Made by a program: the position numbers and the translations under genes. Under the pieces are notes generated by a model, which was not told where the DNA came from, ran no database searches, and saw only the letters and a list, made by a program, of their open reading frames with translations. A DNA stretch of 18,211 nucleotides from Bacillota bacterium (lineage in GTDB: Bacteria; Bacillota_A; Clostridia; DSM-8532). Shown one piece after another: positions 1 through 8,585 of the stretch; position 1 is the first letter of the stretch; every line of letters starts with the position of its first letter. The stretch is from positions 1 through 18,211 of the forward strand of contig JAFADM010000042.1 of the NCBI GenBank assembly GCA_023424865.1, read 5' to 3'.

Positions 1-2
1 TA

Positions 3-1847
3 CGGCTGTCGCTGCGGTTTGAAAACCGATCCCCGGAGGCGGTACCCTATTCCGTGTTTAAGGCTGGCCTGCGTTTAAAAGGAATTCATGAGGGGAATGT
101 AACGATTCCTCACAATATCTATAACGACAATCCTTCCGCCGATCCCGCGCGGATTGTTCCTCATATCGGAAAGGCCGAAGGGGGAGGCCTCCTTGTTGAG
201 GAGCACCGCCTTCCCATCCCCGGAGTGAATGCCGAATGGGAGGAGTCGGGAGAAAGCCGTTATGTAACGCTCTTTTCAGTACCCGCAATTAGAGACGGCG
301 AGGACAGCGAATACTGGTCCCTGGGTGTTATGCGTGAAGGCGGACTTCACCTTATGTCCTTAAGCGGGCCAACCCTTTTTAACGGGGTTAAGGATATGGT
401 CTACGCCGGGAAAAACGCTTTTATTCCTTTTGAGCGGGGCTATAAAAACCTGGAGCCCGGAGAAGCTTATGAAAAGGAATTCCTTATCGATTTTGGGTTT
501 ACGGAAAAGGGGAGAGGCTTTCGGAGCCTTGTGCAAAAGGGCTGGGAGCTTTACCGGCCTGAAAGCCGTCCCGCCCTCTCACTTAATACACTTATACTCC
601 TTAAGTCCAACTGCCTGGATACAAGGTATCACATGGATGGGGAAGCCAAAGGGTATCTGACCTTCGGATCCGCCAATGCCTTCGGTAATCGTTCCGGGCG
701 TCCGGATTATTTCCTGTACGGCTGGACGGGAGAAGCCTTGAAGCTGGCCTGGTGCGATATGATGCTGGGACTTTCCTCCAATTGTTCCCAGCGCATGGAT
801 AAAGCCGTGGCTACTGTCGCCTTTTACCTGGAAAACGGTGAAAATGAAAAAAGGCCCGGTATGCGCTGCGGTTATTATCTGGTCGGAGAAAAAGCCTGGA
901 GAGGCGGGGGATGGGACGATAAGGAGTATTTTTCCTCCCGCATTCAGGGAGAAGCCCTCTATGACAGCCTGGACTTTCTGCTTCTTATGCGAAAGCTGGG
1001 CTTAGCCGTGCCCCCTCCTTGGGAAGAGGCCATAAAACGCGGGCTTTCCTTTGTCATGTCCGCGGATTCCCAGAATTCAAAAGGACTTTACCCTCTTTTG
1101 TGGAACAGCCTGGGTCAGCCTGTGGGGGACGACGTCAATTCAGCGGGGATAAGCTGTATCATAGCCCTTTTAAAGGCCTATACCTATTTCGGTGAGGATA
1201 GCTATCTGGATTATGCCAAGCTTAAGCTGGCCCTTTATTATGACTGTCAGGTAAAGGATTTTGCCTACCCCTTTTCCAGAGCTACCATGGATGCCCGGTG
1301 CGAGGATAAGGAGGCGGGAATGTTTTTCTTCCTGGCAGCCTACGAGATGTTTAAAATAACCGGGGATGCGGTATACAGGGAATGGGCGGAGGTGTCGGCG
1401 GACTGGATACTGACCTTTGTCTATTTTTGGGAGACGGGTTTTAAAAAAGACAGCTATTACCGGCAGAAGGCTTTTAAAACCACGGGCTGGCCCGGCGTCA
1501 GTGTGCAGAACCATCACCTGGACGTTTTTTTTCCTTGCTATGAGATGTATGATTTTGGTCTCATTACCAATAACCCTCTTTATATCCATATGGGAAAAAC
1601 CGTGTTCAACGCTTTTTCCCACGGCATTTGCACCCAAAAGGGCGAATGGGGCTTTGATGTATTGGGGGAGCAAACGGAGCAGTTTTATCAGACCAATTTC
1701 TTTATGAGCAATTACCCGGATCTGCTTTACTGGGTTAAGGAGTGGCGACGGGGTATAAGGCTGTGGAATCCGTCCTGGATTATCGCCCAGGTTTTAAAGC
1801 CGGCTGTTGAGTTCAGGGAAATCGGCGTGAGAACAAAGGAAGGATAG
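3..1847 (+). CDS. Glycosidase-like (alpha/alpha)6 toroid protein, 5'-truncated
   Basis: The reading frame is open to the left edge, so the gene begins outside the window; the GTG at position 54 is internal. The visible 614 residues fall into two parts. Residues 1 to about 180 are beta-rich and look like an N-terminal beta-sandwich. About 190-605 consist of repeated aromatic-rich helical pairs, the pattern of a six-hairpin glycosidase toroid. Notable stretches are YLTFGSANAFGNRSGRPDY (about 218-236), an acidic segment TMDARCEDKEAG (about 425) and QNHHLDVFFP (about 500). A glycan-cleaving role is inferred from fold and neighbours; I cannot name a GH family, and catalytic residues are not assigned. 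The next gene starts 12 bp downstream. Whether there is a signal peptide cannot be seen. Confidence 0.75.
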   Translation, partial: RLSLRFENRSPEAVPYSVFKAGLRLKGIHEGNVTIPHNIYNDNPSADPARIVPHIGKAEGGGLLVEEHRLPIPGVNAEWEESGESRYVTLFSVPAIRDGEDSEYWSLGVMREGGLHLMSLSGPTLFNGVKDMVYAGKNAFIPFERGYKNLEPGEAYEKEFLIDFGFTEKGRGFRSLVQKGWELYRPESRPALSLNTLILLKSNCLDTRYHMDGEAKGYLTFGSANAFGNRSGRPDYFLYGWTGEALKLAWCDMMLGLSSNCSQRMDKAVATVAFYLENGENEKRPGMRCGYYLVGEKAWRGGGWDDKEYFSSRIQGEALYDSLDFLLLMRKLGLAVPPPWEEAIKRGLSFVMSADSQNSKGLYPLLWNSLGQPVGDDVNSAGISCIIALLKAYTYFGEDSYLDYAKLKLALYYDCQVKDFAYPFSRATMDARCEDKEAGMFFFLAAYEMFKITGDAVYREWAEVSADWILTFVYFWETGFKKDSYYRQKAFKTTGWPGVSVQNHHLDVFFPCYEMYDFGLITNNPLYIHMGKTVFNAFSHGICTQKGEWGFDVLGEQTEQFYQTNFFMSNYPDLLYWVKEWRRGIRLWNPSWIIAQVLKPAVEFREIGVRTKEG

Positions 1848-1859
1848 GGGAATGCTTCA

Positions 1860-3968
1860 ATGATAGAAAAATTAGCCTACAGGAACAGATGCCTTCGAAC
1901 CAAAACAGGCAAGCTTCTGTTCGGACCCACAGGAAGACGGCTTTTTGCCGATTATCTGGATAAAAAGCCCGGCTTCTCGGGACGAATTGATTTTATACAT
2001 AAAATTAACCTTACATCCCTCTTTACCGTCGATTGCAGCGCCGATTGCGACTTTGAAACCGCCGAAGCCGTATGGTATGCGGACAGACTGACCCTGTGCC
2101 TTGTAAGCGGGGGCATAGCCTTTTCCGAAACCAAGTTTATTACGGAAAACGATTGTGCTGTTTCCTGCCAGTATTGGGAAAACAATACCTCGCAGCCCGT
2201 TTCCCTTTCCCTGGAGGTTGGGGCCGACCTTTGCACAAAGGAAAAGGATGTGAAAACCGGAGCCCGGATGCTTATAACACCCTCAAGCCGTCACGGGTAC
2301 AGGACAGGAGCCGCCGTTAAATCGGATATCCAGCTTGAACAGAACCCTCTCATTGTAAAACCCGGCCAGAGCGTGACCTTTACCGTGGTGGCCGCCGTGG
2401 GAAATCTGGAACAGGAGCCTCTGTCCAGAATTGCCGAGAAGGCCGAGCAGTTCTTTAAAAACGGTGTGGATTATACCGAGAGGCAAAGAGCGGAGTATGA
2501 GGCCTTTTTTGACCATGCTCCCCGGTTCAGCTCCAGCAGTGAGATATTAAATACAACATGGGCCTACCGGTGGTTTCTGCTGCGCCATAATCTGGCCTTT
2601 CCGGATATGGGGAACCTTCAGGGTGCGGTGATGTACGAAGGCCGATCCCATAAAATGAAAAAGGACCCCTTAAATCCGTCAGGATGGGAATTCAGCAAGC
2701 TTATCAACCTGTCCACCCCCCTTCACCTTACCGATTTCAGGTGGTACGGAAAAAAGGAATACCTTTACGATATGGTCAGAAACATGATCCGCAATCTTGA
2801 CGAAAACGGCATTTTCTGCTCGGCGACAGTGGGGGAAAAGCTCCATTCCTACGCCAATTACGGCGTTTACGGAATTTATAAGCTCTGGCAAACCGACGGC
2901 AACACGGAGTTTATAAAAGAAATTATGCCCGACATAAAAAAGTATGTCCACCGTGAAACAAAGGTGTACAGCAGAGGCGACAACCTCCAGATTGAGATTA
3001 AGCACAACCGTACGGGCAAGGAATATCAGCCCAGCTACTGGTATTTTCATAACTTCCCCCACAATCCCAAGGAGCCTCAGACCTATACCCCTTTAAAACG
3101 GGTGGATCGTTCGGTGTACCACTACCTTAACGTCATGGGAGCCGCTTATCTGTGCGAGGCGGTGGGAGATGACGACGGCCGCATGTTTCTGGATATCGGA
3201 GAAGAGATTAAAAGGGACATACTCAAAAAGATGTGGGACAAGGATACGGAATTCTTTTATGATGTGCATCATGAGACCGATGAAAAGGCGTATGTGAAGA
3301 ATATCGTGGGCGTTTATCCCTACTGGGCGGACATTACGGGCAGGGAGCATCTTCCTGGGCTGGAGCTTTTATTTGATAACCGGTATTTCAACACCGGATG
3401 CCCTTTTCCCTCCGTCGCCAGGGACTGCCAGGTATACAGCCCCATGGGAAGCTGGAACGGAAATTATATCAAGGGCAGGGACGGATGTGTCTGGTGCGGC
3501 CCCTCCTGGCCTTACACCACCTGTATCGCACTTGACGCCATAGGCAAACAGAGCCGGAAAAACAACCATGTCTATGACAGCGAGTTTATCCACTATTTGA
3601 AGGAATACTCCCTCCAGCACTACAGGGACAGGGATCTCAAACGACCCTACATGGTGGAGCATTATAATGCGGAAACAGGGGAACCCTTAAGCGATGATGT
3701 GGATTATAACCATTCCTATTACATTGATTTAATCATCACCTATGTTGCGGGTGTGGAGATAACGGAAAAAGGGCTGGCCTTCAATCCCCTGGACTGCGGT
3801 CTTAATTACTTTGAACTGGATCGTCTGTCCGTCAGGGGGGATACCTATGCCGTAACCTACCGAAGGCCTGGCTGTGAGGACGTTTCCTGCTCACATATCC
3901 TGGAAGGCTACACGGTTTATAAAAACGGTGAGATTCTGTTAAGCAGGAAGCAGGGGACAGAGGCTTGA
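1860..3968 (+). CDS. Glycoside hydrolase-like protein (GH63/MGH1-like toroid)
   Basis: This 702-residue protein appears to have a beta-sandwich N-terminal domain (about 1-185), a helical linker (about 190-222), an (alpha/alpha)6 toroid (about 225-635) and a small beta-rich tail. GPSWPYTT at 547-554 and the EHYNAETGEP segment at 600-609 resemble signatures shared by GH63, MGH1-like and trehalase-type toroid hydrolases, so hydrolysis of a glycosidic bond is likely. The substrate is not readable. The N-terminus (MIEKLAYRNR) has no signal peptide, which points to cytoplasmic action on imported oligosaccharide. The ATG at 1860 follows an AGGGG ribosome site by about 9 nt and starts 12 bp after the previous stop, so the two are cotranscribed. 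A second toroid protein next door suggests successive removal of different sugars from one chain. Confidence 0.78.
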   Translation: MIEKLAYRNRCLRTKTGKLLFGPTGRRLFADYLDKKPGFSGRIDFIHKINLTSLFTVDCSADCDFETAEAVWYADRLTLCLVSGGIAFSETKFITENDCAVSCQYWENNTSQPVSLSLEVGADLCTKEKDVKTGARMLITPSSRHGYRTGAAVKSDIQLEQNPLIVKPGQSVTFTVVAAVGNLEQEPLSRIAEKAEQFFKNGVDYTERQRAEYEAFFDHAPRFSSSSEILNTTWAYRWFLLRHNLAFPDMGNLQGAVMYEGRSHKMKKDPLNPSGWEFSKLINLSTPLHLTDFRWYGKKEYLYDMVRNMIRNLDENGIFCSATVGEKLHSYANYGVYGIYKLWQTDGNTEFIKEIMPDIKKYVHRETKVYSRGDNLQIEIKHNRTGKEYQPSYWYFHNFPHNPKEPQTYTPLKRVDRSVYHYLNVMGAAYLCEAVGDDDGRMFLDIGEEIKRDILKKMWDKDTEFFYDVHHETDEKAYVKNIVGVYPYWADITGREHLPGLELLFDNRYFNTGCPFPSVARDCQVYSPMGSWNGNYIKGRDGCVWCGPSWPYTTCIALDAIGKQSRKNNHVYDSEFIHYLKEYSLQHYRDRDLKRPYMVEHYNAETGEPLSDDVDYNHSYYIDLIITYVAGVEITEKGLAFNPLDCGLNYFELDRLSVRGDTYAVTYRRPGCEDVSCSHILEGYTVYKNGEILLSRKQGTEA

Positions 3969-3988
3969 AATAGGATGAGAAGGTTGGT

Positions 3989-6289
3989 TTGTGGATGAAA
4001 AATATAAAAGCCAACGGTTTTTTCGTACCGATTGTTATTTCCTTTGCCATTATCTGCCTGATTATGCTGCTTGGCGTGTCGGTCAGCTACCTGCGCAGCA
4101 CAAGGGTTGTTAAAAGCAATATTGAAAACTACAATACGAGCATCGTCATGCAGATAAAATCCGCCATAGACAGCGGTATCGACAACGCCGTACAGAAGCT
4201 TTACGACTACTGCTACGACAAGCGGATTAATGAATACGCGGGGATGGAAAATTTTTACGATCCCGAGACCATTATGACATCCCTGGATATTATCAATATG
4301 AGCAGCACCGTATGTCTGACCAATAAATATCTGACGGATATTTTTGTTTATTCGGATCGTACGGGAATTGTGGTCAACAGGACGACGTATTACAAGGCAG
4401 AGGACTTTTACAGGGAAAAAATGGGCTCCTTTGGGCTGTCTGAGGAAGAATGGGACTCGGTTCTCCATTCCTACTCCAATTTCAAGTTCTTTATTTCCAG
4501 GGGTCCCAATGAAAACATCCTTGTTTTAAAGGCCATAACAAGAGGCGTTAATGAAAACGTGGTGGCCGTTGTCGGAGTTATGATTGACGGGGCTGAGCTG
4601 AGCAGTATTTTAAAGGTTCAGGGCACGGTCAATGGAATGAACACCTATATTCTGGATGACAGCGGCGGGGTGGTAGCCTATTCGGGGGCTCCGCCTCAGG
4701 AGAAAATCAGCTTGCCCGCCTCGAGCAAAACCTCCGGGCCGGGCCTGTATTATGCAGAAATTGACGGCGTTCCGTCCCTGGTAACCTATGTCCTGTCGGC
4801 CTATAACGGGCTCCATTATGTTGGCGTGGTTCCCTCCAGCATCATTATGACGGATCTCAACTATATCCGGACCATGACCCTGATTATTATTATCCTCTTT
4901 ATTCTTGCGGTTGCGTTTCTGTCCGTCTATATCAATAAAAAGGCTTACGGGCCTGTAAAAAACTTTATCGCCCGTATAAAGGGTTCCGTCTCCAACAGCG
5001 ATGCGGATAATGATTTTTCGGGCATTGTGGAAAACCTGGAGCGCTCTCTTAAGGAGAAGGAGGACATAAAAAAGAATATTAACGATCTGTTCCCCATTAT
5101 TAAAAACAATATTTTGCTTTCCCTTGTCAGTGAGGAACGGGATGAGGGGAATTTAAGCGATCTGGAAACCTACAATATCCGTTTTAAGTACAATGCCTTT
5201 GTGCTTCTTATTATTGAAATAGAGGATGCAAACCAGTTTATAACCGGCACGGATCATGAGGAAAAGGCTCTTTTAAAGTTCACCATAAACAATATCGGGC
5301 AGGATATTTTCAGTGTCCTGGGAGATATTTGCCCTGTGGAGTACAGCAATGACAAAATAGTGTTCATCCTGAACTTCGACAAAAACCAGAAAAACGCCGA
5401 AGAGCTGATACAAAACTGTGCGGAAGAAATTCTGAAGGTTCTGAAAAATTTGTTTTCTCTAACCATTACCATCGGCATCAGCAACAGCGGCACAAGGCTG
5501 AGCTGCTTAAGCGATTTGTGCCGTGAGGCTGAGGAAGCCCTTGCCTATAAGTTCTTAAACGGTATCAATACGGTTAACCGGTTTCAGAATATTGAATTCA
5601 ACGCAAGCGAATATTTTTATCCTGTTTATATGGAGTACAAGCTCATCAACAGCGTAACGGTGGGCAATGAAAAGCAGGCGCTGGATATTTTAGAGGAAAT
5701 ATTTGTAAACAACTTTAAAAAGAACAGCCACCCCATAAAATATTCCCGATGCCTTTTTTTCGATATTATCAGCACGGTGCTGAAGATGTCCAACGAGCTG
5801 AAAATTGATTTGGACAATGTCTTTCATACGGGCTTCAATATTGAGAAGGAATTGATAGATTGCCAGACCGTGGATGAAATGTATACCGTAATCCGTCAAA
5901 TTATCGTCGAAATATGCCGGTTTGTGAACAACCGGACCAAGAGCAAAAACGACGAGCTCTTAAACAGCATAATGGAGCATATCGGCAGGAATTACACCAA
6001 CGAGCAGATTTGCATTGCCTCCATTGCCGATGCGGTGACCATCACCCAGAATTACCTTTCCCATTACTTTAAAGAAAAAGCGGGAATTCCGGTTATGAAA
6101 TACATTGAGTCCCTGCGAATTGCCAGGGCCAAGGAGCTGCTTTTAGAATCGGACAAAACACTGGATGCCATTACCAGAGAAATTGGCTTTTCCAACAGCG
6201 CCGTGTTCATCCGGGCATTTAAGAAAAATGAAGGCATTACACCGGGCCAGTTCAGGGAAAAAAACCCGGAAGACCCGGCATACCCATGA
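3989..6289 (+). CDS. Membrane-anchored AraC-family sensor-regulator
   Basis: One polypeptide joins an extracellular sensor to a DNA-binding domain. Residues about 12-35 form a first membrane helix and 36-293 an extracellular region of the Cache-like type. Residues 295-316 form a second membrane helix. About 375-535 is a cytoplasmic domain resembling a degenerate GGDEF-like module, and 661-757 is a two-helix-turn-helix AraC domain with the typical ending EIGFSNSAVFIRAFKKNEG-TPGQFRE. It probably senses a sugar ligand outside the cell and activates the surrounding operon; ligand and operator are unknown. The start is uncertain: TTG at 3989 lies 5 nt after AGAAGG (3978-3983), and ATG at 3995 lies 11 nt after it. 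It begins 20 bp after the preceding gene with no terminator between, so it is embedded in the operon. Confidence 0.88.
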   Translation: MWMKNIKANGFFVPIVISFAIICLIMLLGVSVSYLRSTRVVKSNIENYNTSIVMQIKSAIDSGIDNAVQKLYDYCYDKRINEYAGMENFYDPETIMTSLDIINMSSTVCLTNKYLTDIFVYSDRTGIVVNRTTYYKAEDFYREKMGSFGLSEEEWDSVLHSYSNFKFFISRGPNENILVLKAITRGVNENVVAVVGVMIDGAELSSILKVQGTVNGMNTYILDDSGGVVAYSGAPPQEKISLPASSKTSGPGLYYAEIDGVPSLVTYVLSAYNGLHYVGVVPSSIIMTDLNYIRTMTLIIIILFILAVAFLSVYINKKAYGPVKNFIARIKGSVSNSDADNDFSGIVENLERSLKEKEDIKKNINDLFPIIKNNILLSLVSEERDEGNLSDLETYNIRFKYNAFVLLIIEIEDANQFITGTDHEEKALLKFTINNIGQDIFSVLGDICPVEYSNDKIVFILNFDKNQKNAEELIQNCAEEILKVLKNLFSLTITIGISNSGTRLSCLSDLCREAEEALAYKFLNGINTVNRFQNIEFNASEYFYPVYMEYKLINSVTVGNEKQALDILEEIFVNNFKKNSHPIKYSRCLFFDIISTVLKMSNELKIDLDNVFHTGFNIEKELIDCQTVDEMYTVIRQIIVEICRFVNNRTKSKNDELLNSIMEHIGRNYTNEQICIASIADAVTITQNYLSHYFKEKAGIPVMKYIESLRIARAKELLLESDKTLDAITREIGFSNSAVFIRAFKKNEGITPGQFREKNPEDPAYP

Positions 6290-6325
6290 ACTGAAAGAGT
6301 AAAGCGAGATAGGGGAGAACAGGAA

Positions 6326-7585
6326 ATGAGGCTTGTCATTCTGGCAGATGATTTTACGGGAGCAATGGATACTGCCGTAAGGTTTTCAAAATGCAACATC
6401 CCTACATATGTCTTTGTCCGTCACGAGCCTGTGCTGGAGTCCTGGCCCGAGGAAGCGGGTGAGCATGAGGTGGTGGTTGTCAATATGAACTGCCGCCATA
6501 TGCACAAGGACAGGGTCTATGATATGGTATGCGCCTTGTGGCGGCGGCTTTCATTAAACCGGTGCCACCTGTACATTAAAACAGATTCCGCGCTGAGGGG
6601 GAATATTGAGGCCGCGTACGAGGCTGTCCGGGATATGTGCCAAAAGCCCATTCTGTTTGTACCTGCCTTTCCCGAATCAGGCCGAACAACTGTTGACGGA
6701 AAGCAATACGTCAACGGTTCACTTTTAGAGGAGTCGGTTTTTGCCAGGGACCCGCGAAATCCCATGACAAACAGTCAGGTTGCCGCCATTATTAATACCA
6801 GGGGAAGCCTTAAAATTAAACAGGTTTCCATGGACGGGCTTTCGGAATTCAAGGATGGGAGCGGTTATGACGTTATTGTCTTTGATTGTGATTCGCAGGA
6901 GCACATGGTTAAAATCGGGGCCGCTTTAAAGGAGAGGAACCTCCTTTCTGTTACAAGCGGCTGTGCCGGCTTTGCCGCTGTCCTGCCGGGACTTCTGCCT
7001 CTTACCCTCAGGGAGCCCCAGGCTTTAAAGGTCAGGGAATCCACTCTTGTTTTTTGCGGAACGGCAAATGCCGTCAGCTTTGCTCAGCTTGAGAGAGCCC
7101 GTCACTCCGGTGCCCGACTGTTTATGGTTACGCCCGTCATGCTTATTTCAGAGGATTGGTCGGGGCTTTTGGAGCAGCTTGCACAAGAGGCTGTACGACA
7201 GATGGCGTCCGGCGTGCCTTTTATTGTCTGTACCGCGGAAAAAGAGGAGGATATTCAATGGTCCAATGCCTTCTGGCAGCAGACGGGTATGTCCAGGGAC
7301 GGGCTGCACCATCGCATTTACCGGTTTTTCAGCCTCCTGTCCGCATCACTTATGGACCGTTACGCGGTAGGCACCCTGGGCATTATCGGCGGGGATATGT
7401 GCGAGGCGGTGCTGGACGGCCTGAAAATCAGCCACGTTGTGGCGCAAAATGAGATTGAGGCGGGGATTCCCGTTAGTATGGCCAGCTATAGGGGCAGACC
7501 CTTTCGGCTTATTACAAAGTCAGGGGGGCTTGGCTCGCAGGAGGCCATCATAAATATGACCCAAATAGAAGGAGAGCAGGTATGA
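6326..7585 (+). CDS. Four-carbon acid-sugar kinase (DUF1537 family; D-threonate/D-erythronate kinase-like)
   Basis: The 419-residue length and the two-domain layout match the DUF1537 kinases. The N-terminal acid-sugar binding motif LADDFTGAMD is at 6-15, KTDSALRGN at 85-93 and PAFPESGRTTVDG at 113-125. The C-terminal nucleotide-binding half carries GIIGGDM at 352-358 and TKSGGLG at 397-403. Members phosphorylate the 4-hydroxyl of tetronates with ATP. Pairing with a PdxA-type dehydrogenase, as here, is known from the D-threonate and D-erythronate pathways; the 3-oxotetronate kinases instead pair with OtnC aldolase, which is absent. The ATG is preceded by GGGGAG with 8 nt spacing. Its stop overlaps the next start by 4 bp (ATGA), indicating translational coupling. 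A dtnK-like role is the best guess, but the stereochemistry of the substrate is not readable from sequence. Confidence 0.88.
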   Translation: MRLVILADDFTGAMDTAVRFSKCNIPTYVFVRHEPVLESWPEEAGEHEVVVVNMNCRHMHKDRVYDMVCALWRRLSLNRCHLYIKTDSALRGNIEAAYEAVRDMCQKPILFVPAFPESGRTTVDGKQYVNGSLLEESVFARDPRNPMTNSQVAAIINTRGSLKIKQVSMDGLSEFKDGSGYDVIVFDCDSQEHMVKIGAALKERNLLSVTSGCAGFAAVLPGLLPLTLREPQALKVRESTLVFCGTANAVSFAQLERARHSGARLFMVTPVMLISEDWSGLLEQLAQEAVRQMASGVPFIVCTAEKEEDIQWSNAFWQQTGMSRDGLHHRIYRFFSLLSASLMDRYAVGTLGIIGGDMCEAVLDGLKISHVVAQNEIEAGIPVSMASYRGRPFRLITKSGGLGSQEAIINMTQIEGEQV

Positions 7586-8544
7586 TAGGTATTACCATGG
7601 GCGACGGCAATGGCGTCGGCCCGGAAATTATTCTGAAAGCTGTAAGAGACGGTAAAATACAGGGCGATTATGTTGTTCTTGGTGATTTTTCCGTTATGGA
7701 TTACTGCAACGGCAGACTTGGGTACCGGGTGCCCTTAAAGGGGATCAAAAACCTCAGTGAGAGGCAGAGTGATTTTTTGAATGTACTTGACGAGGGCCTT
7801 CTAACTAAGGAGGACATTACGCCCGGGAGGATTTCCGAAAAGGTGGCGGCTGCTTCCAGAGCCTATGTGGTGAGAGCGACAAAAATGTGTCTTGACGGAA
7901 GCCTTAGCGCCATGACCACCCTGCCGGTGAACAAGGAAGCCATACGCCTGAGTGATCCTGGCTTTACCGGCCATACGGAGCTTATTGCCGAGCTTTGCCG
8001 TCAGGATTCCTATACCATGATGCTGGCTTCGGAGAAGCTTACCGTAACCCATGTCAGCACCCATGTATCCCTTGAGGATGCCATAAGAAGTGTAAAAAAG
8101 GATCGGATTCTCGATGTAATTGAGCTGACTCACAATGCCCTGAGCCGCTTTATTAAAGAACCGCGAATCGCCGTGGCCGGCCTCAATCCCCATGCGGGGG
8201 AGGGCGGCGCGTTCGGAACCCAGGAAAAGGACGAGATCCGGCCGGCGGTGGAAGAGGCTGTCGCCCGGGGGCTTTTATGCACAGGCCCGGTAGCTCCGGA
8301 CACTGTTTTTTTGAAAGCGGCCAGGGGCGGCTTTGACGCGGTTGTGTGCATGTATCACGATCAGGGGCATATTCCCATGAAGTTACTTGATTTTGACGGT
8401 GGTGTCAATGTTTCCTTAGGACTGGAGGCTGTGAGAACCAGCGTGGATCACGGCACCGCTTTTGATATCGCTTATCAGGGAAAAGCCGCAGATCAAAGCT
8501 TTGTTGCTGCCTATAACTATGCACTTAAAATACAACGCACTTAA
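7582..8544 (+). CDS. pdxA: PdxA/PdxA2-family 4-phospho-hydroxy-acid dehydrogenase
   Basis: PdxA-fold NAD-dependent dehydrogenase of 320 residues, the usual family length. It carries MGDGNGVGPEI at 6-16, GHTE at 130-133 and all three metal-ligand histidines in their normal contexts: H161 (STHVSL), H204 (NPHAGEGG) and H259 (MYHDQGHIP). It also has VRTSVDHGTAFDIA at 284-297. True PdxA makes the pyridoxal precursor. Placed directly after a DUF1537 kinase with an overlapping start, this copy is more likely the catabolic PdxA2 type, which oxidises 4-phospho-threonate or -erythronate at C3 so that it decarboxylates to dihydroxyacetone phosphate. No other vitamin B6 gene is nearby. The gene end contains a tandem 16-bp duplication that includes its last codons. 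Confidence 0.87.
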   Translation: MIGITMGDGNGVGPEIILKAVRDGKIQGDYVVLGDFSVMDYCNGRLGYRVPLKGIKNLSERQSDFLNVLDEGLLTKEDITPGRISEKVAAASRAYVVRATKMCLDGSLSAMTTLPVNKEAIRLSDPGFTGHTELIAELCRQDSYTMMLASEKLTVTHVSTHVSLEDAIRSVKKDRILDVIELTHNALSRFIKEPRIAVAGLNPHAGEGGAFGTQEKDEIRPAVEEAVARGLLCTGPVAPDTVFLKAARGGFDAVVCMYHDQGHIPMKLLDFDGGVNVSLGLEAVRTSVDHGTAFDIAYQGKAADQSFVAAYNYALKIQRT

Positions 8545-8568
8545 AATACACCGCATTTAAAATTCAGC
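8521..8568 (+). repeat. Three-copy 16-bp tandem repeat at the pdxA 3' end
   Basis: The units are 8521-8536 (GCACTTAAAATACAAC), 8537-8552 (one mismatch) and 8553-8568 (three mismatches against copy 2). Copy 1 is coding and copy 2 contains the TAA stop at 8542-8544. Copy 3 is untranslated and abuts the ribosome site of the next gene. The divergence increases downstream, which fits an older duplication by replication slippage. No function is evident. Confidence 0.85.
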
Positions 8569-8585
8569 TGAAGGAGGAAAACGAA

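Noticed and set aside
1170..1673. 167-codon open frame on the minus strand inside the first glycosidase-like gene
   Set aside because: Lies wholly within a well-supported gene, has no recognisable domain and appears to be an antisense shadow.
7582..8544. Vitamin B6 biosynthesis role for the PdxA-like gene
   Set aside because: Overlap with a DUF1537 kinase and absence of other pyridoxine genes favour the catabolic PdxA2 role.
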